Shown one piece after another: positions 25,858 to 33,716 of a stretch of DNA of 64,000 nucleotides. Below the pieces are notes generated by a model. That model saw only the letters and a program-made list of their open reading frames with translations, made no database searches and had not been told where the DNA came from. The stretch comes from Acidobacteriota bacterium (GTDB lineage: Bacteria > Acidobacteriota > Thermoanaerobaculia > Multivoradales > Multivoraceae), in the NCBI GenBank assembly GCA_029263415.1, contig JAJCXN010000039.1, forward strand, positions 306,837 to 370,836, given 5' to 3'. Within the stretch, counting starts at the first letter, position 1. Each line of letters starts with the position of its first letter. A program made the position numbers and the translations under genes.

Positions 25858-28068
25858 GTGAGCGATCACCTACTCCAGGCACCCTCCTTTGAGGGGATCG
25901 GCAGCGACCCGTCAAGCCACGACGGGTCGCGTCCTAGCCTCCGGCGCGTGCTGTTGGTCACCGACCGAGCGCGCGAGCGATCTGTGCTGATGGCGGCGCT
26001 AGATAGCCTTTCCGTAGCGACCGCCTTCGCCGAGTCGCGGGATGAGGCCTTGCGCCTCGCCGAGGCGCTCCGTCCCGAAGTAGTGGCAATCGATGTTGAG
26101 CTACCGGGTGCCGAAGGGTGGGCGATCTGCGAAGAGTTGCTCGGTAGAGCAGTCGCCACAGCCGGGGTCGCAACAGCCGGTGGCAGCGCTGTTGGGGAGG
26201 GCGCGGTTGAGAAGAGTGCAGCTGAGGACAGGGCGAGTGTCGGGGAGGGTAGCGGTGCCAGCCTAGGATGGGCGCCGTCGTTGATCGTGTTGCATGGCCA
26301 GGCTGAAGGCGTGGAAGAGCGGGCGCGAGCGAATGGTCTTGATCGCTTGCTGCGCTGGCCGTTTGCCGTCGAAGCAGCACGCAGCCTGTTTGATGAGGCC
26401 CTAACAGGTTCAAGATTCGATGGTGTCGAGCCGATTCGGGTGTTAGCGGTCGAAGTGGTCGGGACCTCGGGCGCCGAAGCGGGCCGCGAAAGCGAACCCT
26501 CGTCCAGTTTGAGCCTGGGGTCCAAGGCACCACCTGATCCTGGAGCGGTCCCGGTGCCGGTGCCTGGACCGGACCTTGAGCCAGGATCTGAATCGGAACC
26601 GCGTGCTGAGCTGGCTATTGATGCTGGACCGCAGCTCTTTGCCGATCCCGCGCCCGATGTTGATTCCGAGGCCGATGTCGAGGCCGCCCAAGAGGAGCAG
26701 CCTGCTGAGAAAGAGGAGATGAAGGGGACCGAGGTGGGTGGATCGATCGAGCTTGAGGTTTTAGGATCAAAGCCCGAAGACCAATGGCCTGAAACAGAGA
26801 TCTACAAGTCGAGTGGCCCGGCTGATCTCTTTGTCGACGCAGCCCCGTCCTTGGACGTTGAAGAAGAAGAGAGTGAGACCGACGTCCAAGGTCAAGTTTC
26901 AAAGCACTCGAAGAGTGCACTGGCCGCTGGCTTGAGTGTCGAAGTGGAGCCGGTATCGGAGATCGCGGAGTCGGTCGGACCGGTGCCAAAGCGAGCGCTC
27001 GCGGTGGAAGGGGAAGACTCTGAGTTGAGAGGAGAGCCAGAGCTGAGCGCAGAACCAGAGGTGAGCGCAGAACCAGAGCTGAGCACAGAGCCAGCGTCTC
27101 AGAATCCAAGGCACTTGCCGCTGACAGAGCTCCACGCGCCGATTCGTACCGGGCTAGGTAGCGAGTTCGGTCAAGTGTCCCAGCCCGGGATCGATGGCCC
27201 GGCGGTTGTCGAGCCGGAACCGGAGTCAGACCCTGAAACGAGAGCGACCGATGAACTGACGCTCGATCTCGTCCAGCCGCCTACAGAGGCGGAAGAAGGA
27301 GCCGCATCCGGGCCAGACTCCACGGGTGGCCTCCTTTCTGCGATTCCGACCTTGTCACCATGGCAGCCGCGTGGTGGTACCGACTTCTTGGAGGTCACAC
27401 ACGACCTGCCGAGCGCTCGCGATGAGCAGCAAGTAGATGCGCTACCGCGGCAGGTGGTCGAAGTCGGCGACGACTCCGACCGTCTGATCGACCGCTTGTT
27501 GGTCGAGTCGGATCTCGGAAAAGAGGTCTCGATCGAACCCCGGCGCGCTCGCCCTGCCTCGGTAATCCTCAAGGCCGTTGATCTCGACGAGGTTGCAGCG
27601 AAGGAGGAGGAGACGTTCCGACCTTTGCCTGAGATGGCGTTACCTGAAGCGGCTGAAGAGTCCGAACCGGAAAACGTGGGTCAGGGACAAGAGGCGTTGG
27701 CGCCGATCCTCGCGGATCTCTTTAATGTCGACGGCGTTGGGCAGGTGATGCTGGTCGAGATTGGCGGAGGAGTGGTCTTTACCAGCTCCAAAACGCCGCA
27801 GTTTTCGCTGAGTCAACTCGCAGATCATTCGGTTCAGGTTTTTGCCGCCGCCGACCAGTTGCTGGGTGGTGCCGAAACGGCAAATGACGGCGAGAGCCAA
27901 GGGGCGCAGTCGATCGTGGTCGAGGGCGACGATGGCTGCGTCTTGTTGCAAGCCGTCGATGAGCGCCACCGGCTGGTGGTTTGTGTCGAGAGTGTGGCGG
28001 GCCTCGGTCAGGTACGCTTTCTCATTCGTCGGCTCCACTCGAGACTGGGCCGGGCTTTGGCGTTCTAG
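25858..28068 (+). CDS. Receiver-like domain, long acidic linker and Roadblock/LC7-like domain fusion
   Basis: A 736-residue cytoplasmic protein with GTG start 25858. Residues about 28-185 look like a response-regulator receiver: RRVLLVTDRARERSVL, phospho-acceptor candidate VVAIDVELPG (Asp79), SLIVLHG and DRLLRWPFAVEAARSLF. It is degenerate: the first acidic pair is T-D, the conserved Lys-Pro is R-W-P, and a 45-residue Ala/Gly/Glu-rich insert splits it. Residues about 200-600 are a Glu/Pro/Ser-rich low-complexity linker with an 18-bp repeat. Residues about 610-736 (LAPILADLFNVDGVGQVMLVEI split, GGGVVFTSSKTPQ, GCVLLQAVDERHRLVVCVE) fit a Roadblock/LC7 domain as in MglB-type regulators. No Ras-like GTPase gene is adjacent. 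A signalling or polarity scaffold is inferred. Confidence 0.75.
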   Translation: MSDHLLQAPSFEGIGSDPSSHDGSRPSLRRVLLVTDRARERSVLMAALDSLSVATAFAESRDEALRLAEALRPEVVAIDVELPGAEGWAICEELLGRAVATAGVATAGGSAVGEGAVEKSAAEDRASVGEGSGASLGWAPSLIVLHGQAEGVEERARANGLDRLLRWPFAVEAARSLFDEALTGSRFDGVEPIRVLAVEVVGTSGAEAGRESEPSSSLSLGSKAPPDPGAVPVPVPGPDLEPGSESEPRAELAIDAGPQLFADPAPDVDSEADVEAAQEEQPAEKEEMKGTEVGGSIELEVLGSKPEDQWPETEIYKSSGPADLFVDAAPSLDVEEEESETDVQGQVSKHSKSALAAGLSVEVEPVSEIAESVGPVPKRALAVEGEDSELRGEPELSAEPEVSAEPELSTEPASQNPRHLPLTELHAPIRTGLGSEFGQVSQPGIDGPAVVEPEPESDPETRATDELTLDLVQPPTEAEEGAASGPDSTGGLLSAIPTLSPWQPRGGTDFLEVTHDLPSARDEQQVDALPRQVVEVGDDSDRLIDRLLVESDLGKEVSIEPRRARPASVILKAVDLDEVAAKEEETFRPLPEMALPEAAEESEPENVGQGQEALAPILADLFNVDGVGQVMLVEIGGGVVFTSSKTPQFSLSQLADHSVQVFAAADQLLGGAETANDGESQGAQSIVVEGDDGCVLLQAVDERHRLVVCVESVAGLGQVRFLIRRLHSRLGRALAF
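27040..27093. repeat. In-frame 18-bp tandem repeat (3 units) in the acidic linker
   Basis: Three 18-bp units (first GAGCTGAGCGCAGAACCA) with one or a few changes encode the hexapeptides ELSAEP, EVSAEP and ELSTEP within the disordered linker of the receiver-Roadblock protein. Confidence 0.88.
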
Positions 28069-28108
28069 ATGATCTGCCGCAACGGGTCGTGTGGGTGGAG
28101 GTCGGTTC

Positions 28109-28528
28109 ATGAGTGAGCGGTCGCTAACGGATCGCAATCAGGGAGTGTTCGGCGGTCGTACGGTGGCCCGCGTGGCACCGAGCCCCGACGGCATGTTGGT
28201 GCTGGTGGGCAAGGCTGCCAAGGACAACGATCTGGTGACCTTCAAGCTGGGTCGCGCTTATGATTTTTGGTTCCACGTAGCGGGCGCCTCGGGATCACAC
28301 GTGGTGGTGCTCAACGATGCGAAGCTCAAGCGCATCCCGCGCGAAACTAAGGATTTCGCAGCAGCGCTCGCGGTTGGATACTCCAAGGCGAAAGCAGGCG
28401 GGACGACCGCCGTCCACTGGACGACGTGCGGCGAGATTCGCAAACCGCAAGGAGCCGCTCCCGGCAAGGTCGCGTTGCGCAACTACGAACAGACCAAGGC
28501 TCAGCCTCAGCGGCTAAAGGAGAGCTAG
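28109..28528 (+). CDS. Stand-alone NFACT-R (DUF814) domain protein
   Basis: A 139-residue protein. ATG 28109 is chosen because GGAGGT lies 7 bases upstream; the GTG at 28091 is the alternative. The whole chain matches the RNA-binding NFACT-R domain of RqcH/Rqc2/Fbp-type proteins: LVGKAAKDNDLVTFKLGRAY, DFWFHVAGASGSHVVVLND, and TTCGEIRKPQGAAPGKVALR toward the end. The NFACT-N, HhH and coiled-coil parts of the full-length ribosome-quality-control protein are absent here. Free-standing versions exist in bacteria but their role is unclear; tRNA or rRNA binding is inferred from the family. It follows the receiver-Roadblock gene by 40 bp and may be co-transcribed with it. Confidence 0.85.
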   Translation: MSERSLTDRNQGVFGGRTVARVAPSPDGMLVLVGKAAKDNDLVTFKLGRAYDFWFHVAGASGSHVVVLNDAKLKRIPRETKDFAAALAVGYSKAKAGGTTAVHWTTCGEIRKPQGAAPGKVALRNYEQTKAQPQRLKES

Positions 28529-28588
28529 CGACCGCTGGTCTGGCCGTAGGTGCTTGTTGGTGACGCTTAGGTAGTGGTTAGGGGTCGG

Positions 28589-29479
28589 CTAAGTGCCGAC
28601 CGGGTGCCAGGTGGTCTTGACCTCTTGGGTGTCAAGAATCCAGTAGGGCGACTCGCAATCGTAGTGGTGCCAGTCAACAGACTTGCGCAGGACGGTGCGC
28701 TTAACGTTCTCCGCCGAGAGAATTTCTAGTTCCTTGCTCGCAGCAGGGTCAATGTCGCATAGCACCAGCGCATTGACGTCCATGTGGCTCGCGAAGTGTT
28801 CTTGTAGTTCCGCTCGACGTCCAGTGAGCAGGTTGACGACTCCGGCCGGCACGTCTGAGGAATGCAGCACTTCGCCGAAAGTCACGGCGGACAGCGGGCT
28901 GCTCTCGGAGGCGAGCGCTACCACTGTGTTACCGCAAACGATTGCGGGCGCCACCACACTGATGAGCCCGAGCAGTCCCGGTTGATCAGGGCACACAGCG
29001 GCAACTACCCCGGTTGGTTCGAGCATGGAAAAGTTGAAGTGGGAGGAGGCCACCGGATTCACCGAACCAAAGACCTGTTGCAGCTTGTCGGCCCAACCCG
29101 CGTAGTAGACCAGACGGTCGACCGAACACTCGACTTCGACCCTTGCATCAGCGGCGCTTGCCCCCAGCAGTTGCAGTTCGCTCTCAAACTGGCCCCGGCG
29201 TCCTTCGAGCATTTCGGCGGCGCGATAGAGAATCTGCGAACGGTTGTACGCGCTCCGTTGGGCCCACCCCGTTTGGGCCTTGCGCGCAGCGGCAACCGCC
29301 TCGCGAAAGTCCTTACGAGATCCGCGGCAGACGTTCGCGATCGCGTTGCCGTCGCCGTCTAGCAACGGGTCGGTGCGACCTGACTCGGTTCTGGGAAATG
29401 CACCGTTGACGTAGAGCTTGTAGGTTTTGAGAACGCTCAAACGCTGGTCTGCGCCGGGTGCTTCGGTGTTTGGTGCCAT
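28589..29479 (-). CDS. Truncated aldehyde dehydrogenase-like protein (ALDH16 second-domain type)
   Basis: A 296-residue protein. ATG 29479 is chosen: it lies 14 bases after the upstream ALDH stop and starts the homologous region; longer frames reaching 29851 are read-through of the neighbouring gene in another frame. It has the N-terminal and coenzyme-binding part of an ALDH (AVAAARKAQTGWAQRSAYNR, LVYYAGWADKLQQVFG, GLLGLISVVAPAIVCGNTVV, DVPAGVVNLLTG) but ends before the catalytic Cys segment and finishes SPYWILDTQEVKTTWHPVGT. It is therefore probably non-catalytic. The order deoC, full ALDH, short ALDH matches actinobacterial loci as I recall them, and the two ALDH pieces laid end to end equal the two-domain ALDH16 enzyme. 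Confidence 0.85.
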   Translation of the reverse strand: MAPNTEAPGADQRLSVLKTYKLYVNGAFPRTESGRTDPLLDGDGNAIANVCRGSRKDFREAVAAARKAQTGWAQRSAYNRSQILYRAAEMLEGRRGQFESELQLLGASAADARVEVECSVDRLVYYAGWADKLQQVFGSVNPVASSHFNFSMLEPTGVVAAVCPDQPGLLGLISVVAPAIVCGNTVVALASESSPLSAVTFGEVLHSSDVPAGVVNLLTGRRAELQEHFASHMDVNALVLCDIDPAASKELEILSAENVKRTVLRKSVDWHHYDCESPYWILDTQEVKTTWHPVGT

Positions 29480-29493
29480 GACGTGCCTATCCG

Positions 29494-30978
29494 CTATGTC
29501 AGCTTGAGGTAGGGGCTCAGTCCGTGCAGGCCACCTTCGCGACCCATTCCGCTCTCTTTGTAGCCGCCGAATGGCGCGGTTGGATCGAATTTGTTGTACG
29601 TGTTGGCCCACAGGACGCCGGCTCTGATCTGGCTGGTGACGCGGAACGCCTTGGCGCCTTTGTCGGTCCATACACCGCCAGAGAGGCCATAAGGAGTGTT
29701 GTTGGCTTTCTGGATCCCCTCGTCCGTAGTGCGGAAGGTTTGCACGGCGAGTACCGGCCCGAAGATCTCTTCTTGCACCACGCGATGCGATTGGGAGGCA
29801 CCCAGCAACAGGGTGGGTGGGCACCAGTAACCTTGATCGGGTAGCACGCACGGCGGTTGGAAGACTTCCTGAACTTCGTTTCGGCCGATGTCGAGGTAGT
29901 CGTTGATTCGGCCCAATTGTTGGGCAGAGTTGATCGCGCCAATGTCGGTGTTCTTGTCCAGAGGATCGCCAACCACCAGAGTGGCCATGCGGTCCCTGAG
30001 TTTACGCAGCACTCGATCCGCCACCGATTCTTGAACCAGGAGCCGGGATCCGGCACAGCAGACGTGGCCCTGGTTGAAGAAGATGCCGTTGACGATGCCT
30101 TCGACCGCTTGATCGAGGGCTGCGTCTTCGAAGATGAGATTGGCTGCCTTGCCGCCCAGTTCCAAGGTATAGCTCTTGTCGGTGCCGGCTAAGGCTCGCA
30201 AGATGTGCTTGCCGACGGCGGTCGACCCGGTGAAGGCCACCTTGTTCACGTCCGGGTGTTCCACCAGGAGCGAGCCGGTAGCTCCTGCTCCGGTAACGAT
30301 GTTCACCACGCCCGGCGGCAGCTCCGCTTGCATCAAGATGTCTGCTAGCAAGAGCGCGGTCAAGGGCGTTGTTTCCGCCGGCTTAAGCACCACCGTGTTG
30401 CCCGCTGCTAGGGCCGGCGCAAGCTTCCACGCGGCCATGAGCAGCGGGAAGTTCCAAGGGATGATCTGAGCTGCTACTCCCAGCGGCGCAGGTGTCTTGC
30501 CAGGAAATGCGTACTCTAGTTTGTCCGCCCAGCCCGCGTAGTAGAAGAAATGTGCGCTCACCAAAGGAATGTCGACGTCTCGACTCTCGCGAATCGGTTT
30601 ACCGCCATCCATGGTTTCTGCAATTGCCAGTTCGCGCGCGCGTTCTTGGATCAGCCGTGCAATGCGATAGAGGTACTTGCCGCGCTCCCGGCCGCTCAAG
30701 GCCTGCCAGCCAACTGACGCCGCGCGAGCGGCCTGCACCGCGCGGTTGACATCGGTTTCGTCTGCTTCGGCGACTTCGGCCAGCACGTCTTCGGTTGAAG
30801 GGCTGATGCTCTTGAACCATTTCTGTGAGGTGGGCTGCTGCCATTGGCCATCGATGAAGAGGTCGTAGCGGTCCTGGAACGAGACTGGATCAGTGCTCTC
30901 GGGCGCGGGCGCGTAGCTCCACTCGGTGTCGAAGTTGAGTGTCGGTTGGGAGCGCGAGTCGGCTGGGGAGGTGCTCAT
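29494..30978 (-). CDS. Aldehyde dehydrogenase, catalytically complete (ALDH16 first-domain type)
   Basis: A 494-residue NAD(P)+-dependent aldehyde dehydrogenase. ATG 30978, 5 bases after the deoC stop, begins MSTSPADSRSQ; the longer frame to 31104 overlaps deoC. Family motifs are intact: PWNFPLLMAAWKLAPALAAG, LKPAETTPLTALLLA, FTGSTAVGKHI, the general-base Glu in LELGGKAANLIF, and NQGHVCCAGSR with Cys307 aligned to the catalytic Cys. The C-terminus FGGYKESGMGREGG is also typical. Beside deoC it most likely oxidises acetaldehyde, or the other product of deoxyribose-phosphate cleavage, to the acid. Together with the next, non-catalytic gene it may form a heteromeric ALDH16-like enzyme. Confidence 0.92.
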   Translation of the reverse strand: MSTSPADSRSQPTLNFDTEWSYAPAPESTDPVSFQDRYDLFIDGQWQQPTSQKWFKSISPSTEDVLAEVAEADETDVNRAVQAARAASVGWQALSGRERGKYLYRIARLIQERARELAIAETMDGGKPIRESRDVDIPLVSAHFFYYAGWADKLEYAFPGKTPAPLGVAAQIIPWNFPLLMAAWKLAPALAAGNTVVLKPAETTPLTALLLADILMQAELPPGVVNIVTGAGATGSLLVEHPDVNKVAFTGSTAVGKHILRALAGTDKSYTLELGGKAANLIFEDAALDQAVEGIVNGIFFNQGHVCCAGSRLLVQESVADRVLRKLRDRMATLVVGDPLDKNTDIGAINSAQQLGRINDYLDIGRNEVQEVFQPPCVLPDQGYWCPPTLLLGASQSHRVVQEEIFGPVLAVQTFRTTDEGIQKANNTPYGLSGGVWTDKGAKAFRVTSQIRAGVLWANTYNKFDPTAPFGGYKESGMGREGGLHGLSPYLKLT

Positions 30979-30983
30979 ACCAT

Positions 30984-31892
30984 TTAGGCCTGTGAGAAGT
31001 AGTCGAACGATTGGTAGGCGCCGGAGCGCTGCTTTTCGAGCTGGCGCAAGACGTCGTTGGCGAGGGAGCTTGCGCCGAAGCGGAAGAGATCGGGCGTCAT
31101 CCATGCTTGACCGAGCGTTTCGCGGAGCATGATCAGGTACTGGATGGCGAGCTTGGCGGTGGAAATGCCCCCGGCTGGTTTCATGCCGATTCGCTTGCCT
31201 GTGTCGTAGTAATAGTCGCGGATTGCTTCGAGCATCACCAGCGTGACCGGCAAGGTTGCTGCAGAAGGAATCTTGCCGGTTGAGGTCTTGATGAAGTCGC
31301 CGCCAGCGCGCATGGCAAGATCTGAAGCACGCCTGATCCGATCCAGTGAGCCTAGCTCTCCGGTCTCGAGAATCACCTTGAGATGAGCGCTGCCACAGGC
31401 TTCCTTGATGGTGGCGATTTCATCGAACACAAAGGCCTCATCGCCTGAATGAAATCGACCGCGGGAGATCACCATGTCGATCTCATCCGCGCCGTCAGCC
31501 ACTGCTGCTTTGGTGTCGGCCAGTTTTGCCGCGAGCGGCGCTTGTCCGCTCGGAAACGCGGTGGCAACCGCAGCCACTTGAACCTTGGTGCCCTCAAGGC
31601 AGCGCTTCGCTTCGGCCACCAATGTCGGGTAAACGCAGACCGCGGCGACGTGTGGCAGGTCAGGTGCGGCGCTGTGCAGGTTGCGAGCCTTTGAGCAGAG
31701 CTCTCGCACTTTGCCGACCGTGTCTGCGCCTTCGAGCGTCGTTAGGTCGATCATCGACAGCACGGTGTTGAGTGCGAGGACTTTCGAGTCCTTCTTGATG
31801 CTGCGCTTTTGAAAGCGTGACGCACGTTCGCGCACACCAACCTCATCCACAGCGACTGTGGCAGTTGGCATGAATGTGGATTGATGCTGCAT
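30984..31892 (-). CDS. deoC: Deoxyribose-phosphate aldolase
   Basis: A 302-residue class I aldolase that cleaves 2-deoxy-D-ribose 5-phosphate to glyceraldehyde 3-phosphate and acetaldehyde in deoxynucleoside catabolism. The Schiff-base lysine is Lys202 in GGDFIKTSTGKIPSAAT; the second conserved lysine is in GMKPAGGIS. ADGADEIDMVISRG and LKVILETGEL are also typical. It belongs to the longer DeoC class with an N-terminal extension of about 45 residues. The start is uncertain between ATG 31892 and ATG 31871; neither has a good ribosome site. It heads a tight operon with two ALDH genes (gaps 5 and 14 bp), which would dispose of the acetaldehyde it makes. Confidence 0.94.
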   Translation of the reverse strand: MQHQSTFMPTATVAVDEVGVRERASRFQKRSIKKDSKVLALNTVLSMIDLTTLEGADTVGKVRELCSKARNLHSAAPDLPHVAAVCVYPTLVAEAKRCLEGTKVQVAAVATAFPSGQAPLAAKLADTKAAVADGADEIDMVISRGRFHSGDEAFVFDEIATIKEACGSAHLKVILETGELGSLDRIRRASDLAMRAGGDFIKTSTGKIPSAATLPVTLVMLEAIRDYYYDTGKRIGMKPAGGISTAKLAIQYLIMLRETLGQAWMTPDLFRFGASSLANDVLRQLEKQRSGAYQSFDYFSQA

Positions 31893-32083
31893 TGGGATGT
31901 TGCTCGTTCAGCTGCCGATCTGCGGTCCAGAGCACTCAGACTATCGAAGGTCGTTGGGTAGGTGGGTGGCGGAGCAGGAGCCTTCGAACTTTCGAGAGGT
32001 GGCACCCGCGCACGGATCGTGAACCAATAACCGTCCGGCGGTCCAGCGGCCCCGGTGATTCAGTGGCCCCGCGGTCCAGTGGC

Positions 32084-32443
32084 TCAGTCGCGGTGAACAG
32101 TGTCTGGCGAAAACGCTGGCAAACACACCGCCACGTACTCTGCGCCGCCCTCATCGGGCGTGCTGTAGCGGATCCATTCACCGGGTTCGGTGACCAGCGC
32201 TTGGCCGGCCGCGACCTTGAGTGTTTCGCCTTCAGTCTCGACCGTCAGCATGCCCTTGAGAACCAGAGTGTACTCAGCAAATGTGGGGCGCTGCCCAGGC
32301 TCGTCCCAGCCCTGTGGAGCGGTCATTCTAGCGAGGGAGATGCGGTCGTCATCGGAGTTCACTCGGCCGATGAACTCTTCGATCTTCTTCGGAGCGGTCA
32401 GTTCGGGGGCGATGACGGTGGGCGAGGGGATCAAGGTTGGCAC
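32084..32443 (-). CDS. Small cupin-domain protein
   Basis: A 119-residue single cupin. GTG 32443 is chosen because GGAG lies about 9 bases upstream and the homology starts there; extension to 32581 would translate the 20-bp repeat array. The barrel is readable: AEYTLVLKGMLTVETEGETLKVAAGQALVTEPGEW (split over strands), with G-x5-P-x-G-type turns in AGQALVTEPGEWIRYS. The first cupin motif has few His residues, so metal binding and enzymatic activity are uncertain. Similar cupins occur near deoC-ALDH genes and may be sensors or isomerases. It is 191 bp upstream of deoC on the same strand and preceded by an operator-like array. Confidence 0.8.
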   Translation of the reverse strand: MPTLIPSPTVIAPELTAPKKIEEFIGRVNSDDDRISLARMTAPQGWDEPGQRPTFAEYTLVLKGMLTVETEGETLKVAAGQALVTEPGEWIRYSTPDEGGAEYVAVCLPAFSPDTVHRD

Positions 32444-32472
32444 AGTGGAACTCCGTGAGTTTTTCCGCAGAC

Positions 32473-32532
32473 TACCAACGCGGAATCCGCGGTACCAACG
32501 CGGAATCCGCGATACCAACGCGAAATTCGCAG
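32473..32532. promoter_or_regulatory. Three 20-bp tandem repeats, each with an inverted repeat
   Basis: The units are at 32473-32492, 32493-32512 and 32513-32532. Units 1 and 2 contain GCGGAATCCGC (arms GCGGA and TCCGC). Unit 3 contains GCGAAATTCGC, where one G-to-A and one C-to-T change fall at paired positions and keep the inverted repeat. The array lies 30-90 bp upstream of the cupin start (32443). The 20-bp period equals about two helical turns, so the sites would lie on one DNA face. An operator array for the cupin-deoC genes is the favoured reading. Confidence 0.6.
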
Positions 32533-32641
32533 TGACCAAGGAGAGTTCAACGCCTGACCAGCAGCACTTCCCGTTGGGCAATCTGCGCCTATTAGAACGT
32601 CTCCTAGCGCGCTTAACACTGGCATTGTCCCGCTCCCGCTC

Positions 32642-33712
32642 CTAGACGTTGGATTCAGTCGGTTGCTCTTCGATTGCGGCGGGTGTGCTCGTCTCCTCGG
32701 GCTCGCTGGGTGACGGCGGGGTCGTTCCTTCTTGAGTTGCCCCGGACGGTCTGAGTAGCTCGGTGGCTGCGCGCTTGCGCGAGATTCCCAGACCAAAAAC
32801 CAGGCCGATCAAGGCCAAAAGAGCAATGCCCAACAGTACCGAACGCCAGGTCCGCGATCCCTGACTGCCCAGGGAGCTCAGACCCGCAAGTCCTTTGAGG
32901 TTTTCTGCCAAGCCCAGACGCAGGCGTTCCTCGAGTTGGCGGATGTCTTGAATCAATTCGTCTGCGCTGGTGTAACGCCCTCCGCGGTCAGTCGCCAGGC
33001 AGCGCAAGACGATCGGATCGAGTTCGGGTGGAGCATCACTGTTGAGTTGGCTGGGCAGACTGAACCTGCCAGCCGGAGTTCGACCGGTGAGTGCTTCGTA
33101 GCAAAGTACGCCAGCGGAGTAGATGTCACTGCGTTCGTCGCCGGTTGAGTCGCGCAGAAACTCTGGCGCGAGGTACTTGAGGGTGCGAGCGTCGATGTCG
33201 CCGGTCTCGCCGTGTGAGACCTCGTGGGAGAAGTCTTTCAGCGGTCCGAGTCCGAAATCGGTGATCTTCACCGTCGATAGATCCCTAGAGACGATCACAT
33301 TCTTTGGGTTGAGATCGCGATGAACGAGGCCTTTACCGTGAGCTGCAGCCAAGCCTGCGCACACTTCGCGGAACACTCGGAAGCCCTCGGCGAAGGTCAG
33401 TCGGCGTTCTTGCAACAGCATGCGCAGCGGCAACCCATCGACGTACTCCGAGACGATGTATACCGGCTCTGAGTCGAGATGGGTCTCGAGAATACGGCCG
33501 ACGTTTGGGTGGCGCAGCGATTGGATCGTGTCGAGGTCAGCGCGAATGGTATCGACGCCGCCTGCGCGCTCGATCAACTCCGGGTCGAGCACCTTGACCA
33601 TGTGGATCTTCTGGGTGCGCTCGTCGCGCACACGGTAGACCGTGCCGGTGTTGGTGGTGCCGAGGTTGTCGAGGGCCTCGTAGGAGCCGAATTTTGAGAG
33701 TTCTGCGGCCAT
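32642..33712 (-). CDS. Membrane-anchored Ser/Thr protein kinase
   Basis: A 356-residue Hanks-type kinase. The motifs are present in order: glycine-loop remnant LGTTNTGTVYRVRD (about 17-30), ATP-anchoring Lys in IHMVKVLD (about 41), catalytic loop VHRDLNPKNVIV (Asp133), metal-binding DFGLGPL (about 153), YLAPEFLRD, and DERSDIYSAGVLCYEALTGRTP. A single transmembrane helix follows at about 292-310 (VLLGIALLALIGLVFGLGI), then a short Pro/Glu/Thr-rich tail that would lie outside the cytoplasm; no PASTA domains are present. The start lies 4 bases after the stop of the MscS-FHA gene, so the two are one transcription unit. The FHA domain is the natural reader of its phosphothreonine. Confidence 0.93.
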   Translation of the reverse strand: MAAELSKFGSYEALDNLGTTNTGTVYRVRDERTQKIHMVKVLDPELIERAGGVDTIRADLDTIQSLRHPNVGRILETHLDSEPVYIVSEYVDGLPLRMLLQERRLTFAEGFRVFREVCAGLAAAHGKGLVHRDLNPKNVIVSRDLSTVKITDFGLGPLKDFSHEVSHGETGDIDARTLKYLAPEFLRDSTGDERSDIYSAGVLCYEALTGRTPAGRFSLPSQLNSDAPPELDPIVLRCLATDRGGRYTSADELIQDIRQLEERLRLGLAENLKGLAGLSSLGSQGSRTWRSVLLGIALLALIGLVFGLGISRKRAATELLRPSGATQEGTTPPSPSEPEETSTPAAIEEQPTESNV

Positions 33713-33716
33713 AACG

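Noticed and set aside
28583..28601. Hairpin GGTCGGC/GCCGACC at the end of the short ALDH gene as a terminator
   Set aside because: It overlaps the coding end and has no T-run on the minus strand.
28589..29479. The short ALDH as a pseudogene created by frameshift
   Set aside because: The C-terminal end differs from the normal ALDH path, the frame is clean, and the same short second copy is recalled from deoC-ALDH loci in other bacteria.
32473..32532. Three repeats as a mini-CRISPR or as part of the cupin N-terminus
   Set aside because: There are no spacers, and the cupin homology and ribosome site place the start at 32443, downstream of the array.
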